DNA from: Bacillota bacterium
GTDB lineage: Bacteria; Bacillota; Sulfobacillia; JABLXB01
NCBI GenBank assembly: GCA_024653225.1
Contig: JANLGA010000058.1
Span: 269-5,971, forward strand
Reading direction: 5' to 3'
Length of the DNA: 5,703 nt
The position numbers were made by a program, and so were the translations under genes. Below are positions 1-5,703 of this stretch, piece by piece; within the stretch, counting starts at the first letter, position 1, and the number at the start of each line of letters is the position of its first letter. A model generated the notes under the pieces. It searched no databases and was not told the DNA's origin. It saw only the letters and a program-made list of their open reading frames with translations.

Positions 1-181
1 CCCGCGCTTCATGGTTCGTGTGGATTCGACGACTTCCCAACGGAACGACAGAAACAACGTTGACATCGACAGAGAGATGACCCTGCTGGCGGAGAACACG
101 CTCCTCTACAACGCTCTGGCCAGGCAGCTCAGCCAGAAGATCTCGCTGCTCCGGACCGTCATAACGGAGGGGAGGCGCTGA
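1..181 (+). CDS. flgB: Flagellar proximal rod protein FlgB (C-terminal part)
   Basis: FlgB is one of the proximal rod proteins of the flagellar basal body. It is exported through the flagellar type III apparatus and assembles on the FliE/FliF base. Only the last 59 codons are present. The reading frame starts at base 2 and ends at a TGA at 179-181, and the start lies upstream of the window. The visible protein contains RNDRNNVDIDREM, matching the family's C-terminal signature (commonly RxDGNNVDIDREM), followed by an amphipathic helix (LLAENTLLYNALARQLSQK) and the ending LLRTVITEGRR. That C-terminal helix is characteristic of rod and hook proteins and packs with the N-terminal helix in the rod. 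An arginine sits where glycine is usual in the signature. The flgC start follows one base after the stop, so the two genes are almost certainly co-transcribed. Family assignment is secure from the motif and from the neighbouring flgC. Confidence 0.94.
   Translation, partial: PRFMVRVDSTTSQRNDRNNVDIDREMTLLAENTLLYNALARQLSQKISLLRTVITEGRR
166..175 (+). promoter_or_regulatory. Ribosome binding site deciding the flgC GTG start
   Basis: The purine run GGAGGGGAGG lies in the last codons of flgB and contains two overlapping GGAGG-type cores. The second core ends 7 bases before the GTG at 183. This supports the non-ATG start of flgC over the internal ATG at 201. Confidence 0.8.
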
Positions 182-182
182 C

Positions 183-626
183 GTGAGGTTGTTTCGGGCG
201 ATGGATGTGAGTGCGTCGGGGCTCACGGCGGAGCGCTTGAGGCTGGATATCATCGCGGGTAACCTGGCCAACGCCAACACTACCAGGACACCCGAGGGAG
301 GGCCGTACAGGCGCAGGATGCCGGTGTTCCAGGAGAGTCGGTCCCGGGGTTTCGGATCCTTCCTCGAGGCGTTGTCCCAGTCGGGCGCCGAGTCTCCAGG
401 GGTTCAAGTGGCGGCCATAGTTACGGACGACCGCCCCGGGAAGACGAGGTACGAACCGGGGCACCCCGACGCCGACGAGAACGGCTACGTTGTCATGCCC
501 AATGTGGATGTGGTGACGGAGATGGTTGACATGATATCGGCGACGAGGGGCTATGAGGCAAACGTGACTGCGATTAACGCGAGCAAGCAGATGGCCATGC
601 GGGCCCTCGAGATAGGCCGCGGCTAG
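183..626 (+). CDS. flgC: Flagellar proximal rod protein FlgC
   Basis: FlgC is a proximal rod subunit of the flagellar drive shaft, built outside the inner membrane after export. The product has 147 residues, close to the family norm. The N-terminal rod signature is intact: FRAMDVSASGLTAERL at residues 4-19, then N27 to R43 including NANTTRTPEGGPYRR. Mid-protein there is YEPGHPDAD starting at Y90, and the C-terminal part carries the conserved NVDVVTEMVDMISATRGYEAN helix region with a final ASKQMAMRALEIG. The start is a GTG at 183. It sits 7 bases after a strong GGAGG (171-175) within the flgB coding end, and it gives the expected short leader before MDxSASGL. The internal ATG at residue 7 is a less likely start because it would remove the conserved leader and lacks this spacing. 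The gene follows flgB after one base, with fliE 19 bases downstream. Confidence 0.98.
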   Translation: MRLFRAMDVSASGLTAERLRLDIIAGNLANANTTRTPEGGPYRRRMPVFQESRSRGFGSFLEALSQSGAESPGVQVAAIVTDDRPGKTRYEPGHPDADENGYVVMPNVDVVTEMVDMISATRGYEANVTAINASKQMAMRALEIGRG

Positions 627-645
627 AGACGGGGGGTGAGCGCGG

Positions 646-972
646 ATGCCGTTGGTCGGGCCGGTCATTCGCAGTCTGGGCGCGCCCGTCCGGGACGTGT
701 GGCCCGGGAGCGTGGGGGCTCCCGCGGAGAACGGCGGGGTGCCCGCTACAGCGCAATCGTTCAGTTCATATTTGAAGGATGCCCTGGATCAGATCAACGC
801 GCTTCAGCGCGAGGCCGATGCCGCCTCTACGGCACTCGTCACCGGAGACCTCTCGGACATCCACAGAGCGGTGATAGCTAGCGAGAAGGCCGGGCTGGCG
901 CTGCAGCTCGCGATAGAGGTGAGGAACAAGGTCATCGAGGCTTACCAGGAGATCATGAGGATGCAGATTTAG
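646..972 (+). CDS. fliE: Flagellar hook-basal body complex protein FliE
   Basis: FliE is a small export substrate that forms the junction between the FliF MS ring / export gate and the rod, and is needed early for rod assembly. The product has 108 residues, typical for the family. The first 35 or so residues are variable and Gly/Pro-rich. The rest is helical: SFSSYLKDALDQINALQREAD, then a TGDLSDIH turn (I72 in the IHRAVIASEKAGLALQLA helix), then VRNK at 92-95 and the family's hallmark end AYQEIMRMQI. The ATG at 646 is preceded by GGGGGGTGAG (631-640), 6 bases upstream of the start. The 19-base gap after flgC is the longest non-coding stretch in the window. The TAG stop at 970-972 overlaps the SD sequence of fliF. 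The C-terminal motif makes the assignment firm. Confidence 0.97.
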   Translation: MPLVGPVIRSLGAPVRDVWPGSVGAPAENGGVPATAQSFSSYLKDALDQINALQREADAASTALVTGDLSDIHRAVIASEKAGLALQLAIEVRNKVIEAYQEIMRMQI

Positions 973-976
973 GAGG
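971..976 (+). promoter_or_regulatory. fliF Shine-Dalgarno overlapping the fliE stop codon
   Basis: The sequence TAGGAGG places a perfect AGGAGG core across the last two bases of the fliE TAG stop (970-972), 7 bases before the GTG start of fliF at 984. A ribosome terminating on fliE covers the fliF initiation site, which suggests translational coupling. That coupling is inference. Confidence 0.8.
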
Positions 977-983
977 ATGAGCG

Positions 984-2519
984 GTGGCTCCGACTACTAA
1001 GCTCCTCCCGCAACTGAGCGAGACATGGAAGAAGATGCCAGCGGTCGCCAGGGCCGTGGTCGGCGGAGCCGGGGGCCTGGTACTGGTCGCCCTGGTGTTC
1101 CTCGTAATCAGCAACGCCCGGGGGCCGCGGATGGCCGTACTGTTCACCGGCTTGGATCCGAGAGACGCCTCCCAGGTGGTGGCGAGGCTCGACAAGGAGA
1201 AGGTCGCCTACAGGCTGGATTCGGGGGGTACGACGGTACTTGTACCCGAACGAGACGTGCACCGGATGAGGCTGGCGCTCGCCGCCGAGGGGCTTCCGAG
1301 CGGCGGGACGGTGGGATTCGAGCTCATGGACAAGACCAACCTCGGCGCGACCGACTTCGACCGGCGCGTCAACTACGTGAGGGCACTGCAGGGCGAGCTG
1401 GCGCGGACCATCATGCAGATAGACGGGGTGGAGGCTGCGAGGGTCCACATCGTTCTGCCCGAACCGAGCATCTTCGTTTCCAAGGCGCAGCCGGCCACGG
1501 CCGCGGTGATGATAAAGGTCAGGCCGCTGAAAGAGATAGATAAAAGCCAGGTCCGTGGCATCGCGAATCTCGTGGCGAAGAGCGTGGAGGGTCTCAGGCC
1601 CGAAGACGTCACCATCATTGACTACCACGGCAAGGTCCTGTCGAGCGAGTTCGGCGGGGACGTAGCGAACGCCGAGGCGGGAGCCTACTTCGAAGTGCGG
1701 TCCGGTTTCCAGAGAGAGCTCGAACGGAGCGTGCAGACGCTGCTTGAGAGGGCTCTCGGTCCGGGCAACGTGGTCGCCCGGGTGAGCGCCGAGATCAACT
1801 TCGACCAGACGACAGTGAGCAAGAACATGTTCGTCCCGGCGGAGAACGGCGAGGGCCTGGCCAAGAGCGTCAGGGAGTTGCAGGAAGTGTTCCAGGGGAC
1901 CGGCGGCGTCACGGGGGGCGTGCCGGGAGTGCCCTCGAACATCCCCGGGTACCCCGGAGTCGACGCGGGCGGCGGCAGCTCGTCGTACCAGAAGACGGAA
2001 ACGGTGAGGAACATGGAGCTCGGCGAGATCCGCGAGCAGACGGTAGTGGCCCCCGGGTCCGTCAAGAGGTTGTCCGTGGCGGTGATCGTCAACAGGGACC
2101 TGACCCCCGCCGAGAAGACCGCCATCGAGAACACAGTGGCCGCGGCGGTGGGCATGGACCCCAAGAGGCAGGACACGATAACCGTTACGGGCATGCAGTT
2201 CGACACGTCGTTGCTTGACCAGCTCAAGAAAGACATGGAGAAGCCCGTGCCCAGCGGAATTGACCGGAGGCTCGTCTACGCGGGCGCGGGGGCGGCGGCC
2301 CTGCTGCTGGTGCTCACGGCCGTGCTTTCGCTGCGCGGGAGGGGACGCAAGCCGGCTCGCTTGCCCGTCCCGTCCGAGGCGCAAGCTCAGCCGGCGGGGC
2401 AGGTGGCGCTGGAGATGGTCCCGACGTCGCGCGCGAAGGAGCACATCGAGAAGCTGGTTCGCCAGAATCCGGAGGGCGTCGCGCAGCTCCTCAAGACGTG
2501 GCTAGCTGAGCAGAGGTGA
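984..2519 (+). CDS. fliF: Flagellar MS-ring protein FliF
   Basis: FliF forms the MS ring in the cytoplasmic membrane, the platform on which the rotor, export gate and rod assemble. The product has 511 residues, slightly short for the family. Transmembrane segment 1 is about residues 24-43. The YscJ/FliF ring-building domain follows, beginning near FTGLDP at F54 and including DFDRRVNYVRALQGELARTI from D124 and ARVHIVLPEPSIF from A152. The FliF C-terminal periplasmic domain holds a Gly/Pro-rich loop (about 305-334) that is normally disordered. Transmembrane segment 2 is about 430-450. The cytoplasmic tail is about 60 residues, basic just after the membrane, and ends in the FliG-binding helix (HIEKLVRQNPEGVAQLLKTW). 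The start is a GTG at 984 with an AGGAGG 7 bases upstream. fliG, encoding its direct partner, starts 5 bases after the stop. A long open frame on the opposite strand across this gene is a composition artefact. Confidence 0.98.
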   Translation: MAPTTKLLPQLSETWKKMPAVARAVVGGAGGLVLVALVFLVISNARGPRMAVLFTGLDPRDASQVVARLDKEKVAYRLDSGGTTVLVPERDVHRMRLALAAEGLPSGGTVGFELMDKTNLGATDFDRRVNYVRALQGELARTIMQIDGVEAARVHIVLPEPSIFVSKAQPATAAVMIKVRPLKEIDKSQVRGIANLVAKSVEGLRPEDVTIIDYHGKVLSSEFGGDVANAEAGAYFEVRSGFQRELERSVQTLLERALGPGNVVARVSAEINFDQTTVSKNMFVPAENGEGLAKSVRELQEVFQGTGGVTGGVPGVPSNIPGYPGVDAGGGSSSYQKTETVRNMELGEIREQTVVAPGSVKRLSVAVIVNRDLTPAEKTAIENTVAAAVGMDPKRQDTITVTGMQFDTSLLDQLKKDMEKPVPSGIDRRLVYAGAGAAALLLVLTAVLSLRGRGRKPARLPVPSEAQAQPAGQVALEMVPTSRAKEHIEKLVRQNPEGVAQLLKTWLAEQR

Positions 2520-2524
2520 TTTGA

Positions 2525-3538
2525 ATGCGAGGCCAATCCGGCCCGTCCGGGAGACAAAAGGCCGCCATACTGATGATCTCCCTCGGACCGGAGATGTCTT
2601 CCCGGGTGTTCAAGCACCTGAGGGATGAGGACATCGAACAGCTGACTCTCGAGATTGCCGCGGTGAAGACTGTCACCGCCGAGGACAGGGAGAAGGTGTT
2701 CGAGGAGTTCTTCGAGCTCGCGCTCGCCCAGCAATACATAAGCGAGGGCGGTATAGAGTACGCGAAGGAAGTCCTGGAAAAGGCGCTCGGCGCTCAGAAG
2801 GCGCTGAACATAGTGCAGCGCCTCACGGCTTCACTCCAGGTAAGGCCGTTCGACTTCCTGAGAAAGGCCGATCCGTCCCAGCTGCTCGGATTCATCCAGA
2901 ACGAGCACCCTCAGACGATCTCGCTCATTATCGCGTATCTTCAACCGGATATGGCGGCGCAGGTGTTGTCTGCCCTCCCCCCGGAGAGCCAGGTGGAAGT
3001 GGCAAGGCGGGTGGCGTTGATGGACCGGACGTCGCCCGAGGTGATAAAGGAAGTCGAGAAGGTACTCGAAAAGAAGCTGGCTTCCCTGATGACCGCCGAG
3101 TACTCTTCCGCCGGCGGCGTCGGCTCGGTCGTGGACGTCCTCAACAGAGTGGACAGGGGGACCGAAAAGACCATAATCGAGGCCCTGGAGGTCCAGGACC
3201 CCGAGCTGGCCGAGGAGATCAAGAAGCGGATGTTCGTGTTCGAGGACATCGTACTCCTGGACGACAGGTCCGTGCAGAGAGTGTTGCGCGAGGTGGATAT
3301 GAGCAAAGAGCTCCCGCTGGCCCTGAAGGTTGCCTCCAACGAAGTCAAGGACAAGGTGTTCAAGAACATCTCGAAACGTGCCCAGGAGAACCTCAGGGAG
3401 AGCATGCAGTACCTCGGACCCGTGAGGCTGCGTGACGTCGAGGATGCGCAACAGAAGATAGTCAATCTCATCAGGCGTCTCGAGGACGAAGGCGAGGTAA
3501 TCGTGATTCGCGGCGGGAGGGACGAGATCGTTGTCTAG
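2525..3538 (+). CDS. fliG: Flagellar motor switch/rotor protein FliG
   Basis: FliG is the rotor protein at the cytoplasmic face of the MS ring. It binds FliF through its N-terminal domain and FliM through the middle domain, and its C-terminal domain interacts with the stator. The product has 337 residues, the usual length. The N-terminal domain starts KAAILMISLGPEMSSRVFKHL. The middle domain has the FliM-binding EHPQ motif at 127-130, and the GGVG hinge is at 197-200. The C-terminal domain includes MFVFEDIVLLDDRSVQRVL and the charged torque helix. By alignment from memory with E. coli K264, R281, D288, D289 and R297, the equivalents are K268, R285, E292, S293 and R301, so one acidic position is a serine. 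The ATG at 2525 is directly preceded in frame by a TGA, so no upstream start is possible. An AGGTGA (2514-2519) lies 5 bases before it. The 3' end overlaps fliH by 8 bases. Confidence 0.99.
   Translation: MRGQSGPSGRQKAAILMISLGPEMSSRVFKHLRDEDIEQLTLEIAAVKTVTAEDREKVFEEFFELALAQQYISEGGIEYAKEVLEKALGAQKALNIVQRLTASLQVRPFDFLRKADPSQLLGFIQNEHPQTISLIIAYLQPDMAAQVLSALPPESQVEVARRVALMDRTSPEVIKEVEKVLEKKLASLMTAEYSSAGGVGSVVDVLNRVDRGTEKTIIEALEVQDPELAEEIKKRMFVFEDIVLLDDRSVQRVLREVDMSKELPLALKVASNEVKDKVFKNISKRAQENLRESMQYLGPVRLRDVEDAQQKIVNLIRRLEDEGEVIVIRGGRDEIVV
3515..3520 (+). promoter_or_regulatory. Ribosome binding site for the fliH TTG start
   Basis: A GGGAGG core inside the last codons of fliG lies 10 bases before the TTG at 3531. 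It is the only strong SD near the fliH start, and it supports initiation at this rare codon inside fliG. Confidence 0.65.
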
Positions 3539-4271
3539 GGTCATCAAGTCCAGGGACATAAAATTCAAGCCCGACGCCGTGAGGCTGCCGGTGATCGTGC
3601 CGATTGCGTACGACGACCCGGGGGCGAGGGCGACCGTCCAACGCGGGCTGGAACAGACGGCACGCGCCGCCGTTGACCGGCTCGTCAAGGAGGCCGAGGA
3701 GCGGGCCCGCGCGGTGCTCGATCGGGCGCAAAGCGAGGCGGACGCGCTGAGGGAGAAGGCGAAGGCGGAGGGTTTCGAGGCCGGGAGACGGGAGGGGTTA
3801 CTCCGGGCGAAGAAGGATGCCGAGGAGGCCGCGCGGGGCATGAGGGAAGAGGCCGCCCGGACGCTGGAGGAGGCTCGGGCCGAGGCCCTCAGAACGGTCC
3901 GGCAGGCGGAACCCACGATCGTGAAGATCGCCCTCTCCGTGGCCCGCAAGGTGATCAAGCGGGAGGTGACCGCAGATCCCGAGATCGTGCTGGCCAACGT
4001 TCGCGAGGCGCTGCGGTCGGTGGGTCGGGAAGAGTCGGTGACTATCAAGTGCAGCCCGGCGGAGGTGGCGGTGGTACATGACGCCCGCGACGGACTGAGG
4101 CGGGAGTTCCCGGGTCTCGGCGAGATCGTCGTGGAAGAGGACGGTTCCGTCGAGCCGGGCGGTTGCGTGGTCGCCACGGAGAGGGGCACGGTGGATGCGC
4201 GGCTCGACTCCCAGATCGGGGCCGTCGCCGAGAAGATTTCGGAGGTATTCGTCGAGCGTGACTGCGATTGA
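3531..4271 (+). CDS. fliH: Flagellar export ATPase regulator/stator FliH
   Basis: FliH is the cytoplasmic partner of the export ATPase FliI. It links FliI to the C ring and export gate, and it is related to type III secretion YscL and to the peripheral-stalk b/delta subunits of F-type ATPases. The product has 246 residues. The N-terminus SRVIKSRDIKF matches the short conserved start common in Gram-positive FliH. Residues about 40-127 form a long, Ala/Glu/Arg-rich coiled coil. Within it, G81, G85 and G89 form a GxxxGxxxG repeat, a known feature of FliH. Residues about 128-246 are the globular FliI-binding domain, with PTIVKIALSVARKVIKREV and the late VEPGGCVVATERGTVDARLDS segment. The TTG start at 3531 lies inside fliG. 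It is chosen because it alone retains the RVIKS motif, and the next in-frame candidate (GTG, residue 17) would delete it. The gene overlaps fliI by 14 bases. Confidence 0.94.
   Translation: MSRVIKSRDIKFKPDAVRLPVIVPIAYDDPGARATVQRGLEQTARAAVDRLVKEAEERARAVLDRAQSEADALREKAKAEGFEAGRREGLLRAKKDAEEAARGMREEAARTLEEARAEALRTVRQAEPTIVKIALSVARKVIKREVTADPEIVLANVREALRSVGREESVTIKCSPAEVAVVHDARDGLRREFPGLGEIVVEEDGSVEPGGCVVATERGTVDARLDSQIGAVAEKISEVFVERDCD
4241..4245 (+). promoter_or_regulatory. Probable ribosome binding site for the fliI GTG start
   Basis: A GGAGG in the fliH 3' end lies 12 bases before the GTG at 4258. The spacing is long but usable. A competing purine run (4179-4186) lies 8 bases before an in-frame ATG at 4195, so the SD alone does not settle the start. 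Protein homology favours the GTG. Confidence 0.5.
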
Positions 4272-5577
4272 AAGGGTAATTGAGGAGATTGACAGGGCTC
4301 AGACCTTGACCTTCAGGGGCAAGGTGCGCCGGGTGGTGGGACTGACCATAGAATCCAGGGGTCCCATGGCGAAGCTCGGCGACCTATGCCGCATACACCC
4401 CGAACCCGGGAAGTGGATCATGGCAGAAGTCGTGGGTTTCAGGGGCGGCGACGTGCTGCTCATGCCCCTCGGCGACATGGACGGAATAGCACCGGGCTCG
4501 GACGTGGTGGCCGCCGGCCGGCCGTTCACGGTAGCGGTCGGAATGGGGTTGCTGGGTAGGGTCCTGGACGGCCTCGGGAGGCCCATTGACGGGGGGCCGC
4601 CCGTGCAGCCCGACGGCATGTATCCGGCGCACAACTCGCCCCCGCAGCCGCTCAAGAGGGCGCGCATACGGAAGCCGCTCGGCGTAGGGGTGAGGGCGAT
4701 TGACGGGCTCCTGACGTGCGGCAGGGGCCAGAGGCTGGGGATATTCTCGGGATCGGGCGTGGGGAAGAGCACGTTGCTCGGCATGATCGCTAGGAATACG
4801 CAGGCCGACGTGAGCGTGATAGGCCTCGTGGGCGAGCGCGGCCGCGAGGTGCGGGAGTTCGTGGAGAAAGACCTCGGGCCGGAAGGCCTGAGCCGTTCAG
4901 TCGTGGTCGCGGCGACGTCCGACCAGCCGGCGCTGGTGAGGATCAAGGCGGCCTTCGTCGCGACAGCCGTGGCGGAGTTCTTCCGCGACCGCGGCATGGA
5001 CGTCGTGCTGATGATGGACTCGGTGACGCGCTTCGCGATGGCGCAGCGCGAAGTCGGGCTCGCGGTCGGTGAGCCACCGGCGACCAGGGGCTACACTCCC
5101 TCGGTGTTCGCCCTGCTCCCGAAGCTGCTGGAGCGCTCGGGGACCGCCACGAGGGGGAGCATCACAGGGTTCTACACGGTACTGGTAGACGGGGACGACA
5201 TGAACGAGCCGATAGCGGACGCGGTGAGGGGGATTCTCGACGGTCACATAGTTCTGTCCAGGGAGCTGGCGGCGCAGGGTCACTACCCGGCGATAGATGT
5301 TCTCCAGAGCGTGAGCAGGGTAATGGTGGACATCGTCGGGGAGGGGCACGTCGGTGCGGCAGTGCGAGCGAGGGCCGTGCTGGCGACGTACAGGGAGGCC
5401 GAGGACCTCATAAACATCGGGGCGTACGTCCCCGGGTCCAATCCCCGCATAGACTACGCGCGCAAGATGATAGACAGGGTGAATTCGTACCTCCGGCAGG
5501 GGACCCGCGAGAGGTGTGAGTACGAGGAGTCGGTCAACGGTCTGGAGGAGATGTTCCGAGGAGCGGAGGCGGAGTGA
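4258..5577 (+). CDS. fliI: Flagellum-specific export ATPase FliI
   Basis: FliI is the hexameric ATPase at the base of the flagellar type III export gate. It hydrolyses ATP to help unload and insert export substrates, and is homologous to the F1 beta subunit and to YscN/InvC. From the GTG at 4258 the product has 439 residues, typical for the family. The N-terminal beta-barrel region has FRGKVRRVVGLTIESRGP and GDLC. The Walker A loop GSGVGKST is at 165-172 with K170. The family signature GERGREVREF has catalytic E193, and the 23-residue spacing from K170 equals that of Salmonella K188 to E211. Walker B (VVLMMD) ends at D254, followed by SVTRFAMAQREVGLAVGEPP. The C-terminal part includes INIGAYVPGSNPRID. 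An in-frame ATG at 4195 would add 21 Ser/Arg/Pro-rich residues read from the fliH frame-shadow, which do not look like FliI. The stop overlaps the fliJ start in GTGA. Confidence 0.97.
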   Translation: MTAIERVIEEIDRAQTLTFRGKVRRVVGLTIESRGPMAKLGDLCRIHPEPGKWIMAEVVGFRGGDVLLMPLGDMDGIAPGSDVVAAGRPFTVAVGMGLLGRVLDGLGRPIDGGPPVQPDGMYPAHNSPPQPLKRARIRKPLGVGVRAIDGLLTCGRGQRLGIFSGSGVGKSTLLGMIARNTQADVSVIGLVGERGREVREFVEKDLGPEGLSRSVVVAATSDQPALVRIKAAFVATAVAEFFRDRGMDVVLMMDSVTRFAMAQREVGLAVGEPPATRGYTPSVFALLPKLLERSGTATRGSITGFYTVLVDGDDMNEPIADAVRGILDGHIVLSRELAAQGHYPAIDVLQSVSRVMVDIVGEGHVGAAVRARAVLATYREAEDLINIGAYVPGSNPRIDYARKMIDRVNSYLRQGTRERCEYEESVNGLEEMFRGAEAE

Positions 5578-5703
5578 AGCGGTTCAGGTTCAACCTGGAA
5601 CGGGTGCTGAGGGCCAGGGAGGCCTTGCAGGATGTCAGGCGGATCGAGCTGGCGCGGGCCCGCACAGAGTTGGAGGTCGAGGAGGGTCGCTTGGCGTCGG
5701 TGA
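5574..5703 (+). CDS. fliJ: Flagellar export protein FliJ (N-terminal part)
   Basis: FliJ is a small coiled-coil protein. It sits in the FliI hexamer like the gamma subunit of F1-ATPase, couples it to the export gate, and helps recycle export chaperones. Only the first 43 codons are present because the window ends inside the gene. The visible protein begins MKRFRFNLERVLRAREALQ, matching the family start pattern (K-F-x-F-x-L-x-x-V-L-x-x-R-E). It continues as an unbroken charged heptad-like helix, as expected for the first arm of the coiled-coil hairpin. The GTG start at 5574 overlaps the fliI TGA (5575-5577) in a GTGA arrangement, with a GGAGG (5565-5569) 4 bases upstream. Position straight after fliI is the canonical one. 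Confidence is slightly lower only because most of the gene is missing. Confidence 0.9.
   Translation, partial: MKRFRFNLERVLRAREALQDVRRIELARARTELEVEEGRLASV

Larger units (their letters stand above)
1..5703 (+). other. Segment of a fla/che-type flagellar operon
   Basis: Eight consecutive same-strand flagellar genes with gaps of at most 19 bases, three of the seven junctions overlapping, read as one transcription unit. No promoter-like or terminator-like structure is visible between genes, so the promoter must lie upstream of the window. The window ends within fliJ, so the unit continues downstream. In Gram-positive fla/che operons the next genes usually encode hook-length control, hook cap, hook and switch proteins. 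That continuation is inference. Confidence 0.9.

Noticed and set aside
627..645. The flgC-fliE gap as a possible terminator or promoter
   Set aside because: It is only 19 bases, mostly the purine-rich SD of fliE. It has no inverted repeat, T-run or -35/-10 pair.
159..668. 169-codon minus-strand frame opposite flgC
   Set aside because: It is His/Arg/Pro-rich with no domain, and is fully covered by the conserved flgC on the + strand.
1025..1543. + strand frame inside fliF in another phase
   Set aside because: It is Arg/Gly-rich shadow translation of the fliF ring-building domain, with no independent ribosome binding site of note.
1940..1962. GC palindrome around GGGTACCC in the fliF Gly/Pro-rich loop
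   Set aside because: It is short and lies inside Gly/Pro codons (GGG, CCC, GGC), where such symmetry is expected by composition. No T-run follows it.
969..2444. 491-codon open frame on the minus strand opposite fliF
   Set aside because: The protein is low-complexity, rich in His, Arg, Leu, Gly and Pro with no recognisable domain. It mirrors fliF, whose protein is fully conserved. Long antisense frames are expected in GC-rich coding DNA.
2831..4189. 452-codon minus-strand open frame spanning fliG and fliH
   Set aside because: It runs opposite two well-conserved genes, and its Ser/Ala/Arg-rich sequence has no family features. It crosses the gene boundary in a way that fits chance absence of stops.
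4299..4997. 232-codon minus-strand frame opposite fliI
   Set aside because: It is Ser/Pro/Thr/Arg-rich antisense of the conserved FliI N-terminal and Walker regions, without any recognisable motif.

Overview
The whole window is one stretch of flagellar basal-body / type III export operon, all on the + strand: flgB (3' end only), flgC, fliE, fliF, fliG, fliH, fliI and fliJ (5' end only). Every base is coding except 31 bp: 1, 19, 11 and 5 bp before flgC, fliE, fliF and fliG start. The fliG/fliH, fliH/fliI and fliI/fliJ pairs overlap (8, 14 and 4 bp). There is no room for an internal terminator. No RNA gene, mobile element, CRISPR array or clear repeat was found.

Layout. 1-181: C-terminal 59 residues of proximal rod protein FlgB. 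183-626: FlgC, rod. 646-972: FliE, the MS ring-rod adaptor. 984-2519: FliF, the MS ring. 2525-3538: FliG, the rotor/switch protein. 3531-4271: FliH, the export ATPase regulator or stator. 4258-5577: FliI, the export ATPase. 5574-5703: the first 43 residues of FliJ, the export ATPase stalk/chaperone. The order follows assembly. FliF forms the membrane ring, FliG docks on its cytoplasmic tail, FliE joins the ring to the FlgB/FlgC rod, and FliH-FliI-FliJ deliver rod, hook and filament subunits to the export gate.

Organism. The contiguous order flgB-flgC-fliE-fliF-fliG-fliH-fliI-fliJ is that of the Gram-positive fla/che operon (Bacillus, clostridia). A similar order occurs in spirochetes and some other phyla, whereas enteric bacteria split these genes. 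The DNA is visibly GC-rich, but arginine is mostly AGG/AGA and ATA isoleucine codons are common. Shine-Dalgarno (SD) sequences are strong and five of the seven visible starts are GTG or TTG. My inference is a GC-rich, possibly thermophilic, member of the Bacillota (clostridial side). The window alone does not prove this.

Nothing here is an undescribed system. The points worth a second look are small: a serine in FliG where a torque-helix aspartate is expected, a FliI start that naive ORF calling would place 63 bp too early, heavy use of non-ATG starts with gene overlaps, and an arginine in the FlgB motif where glycine is usual.
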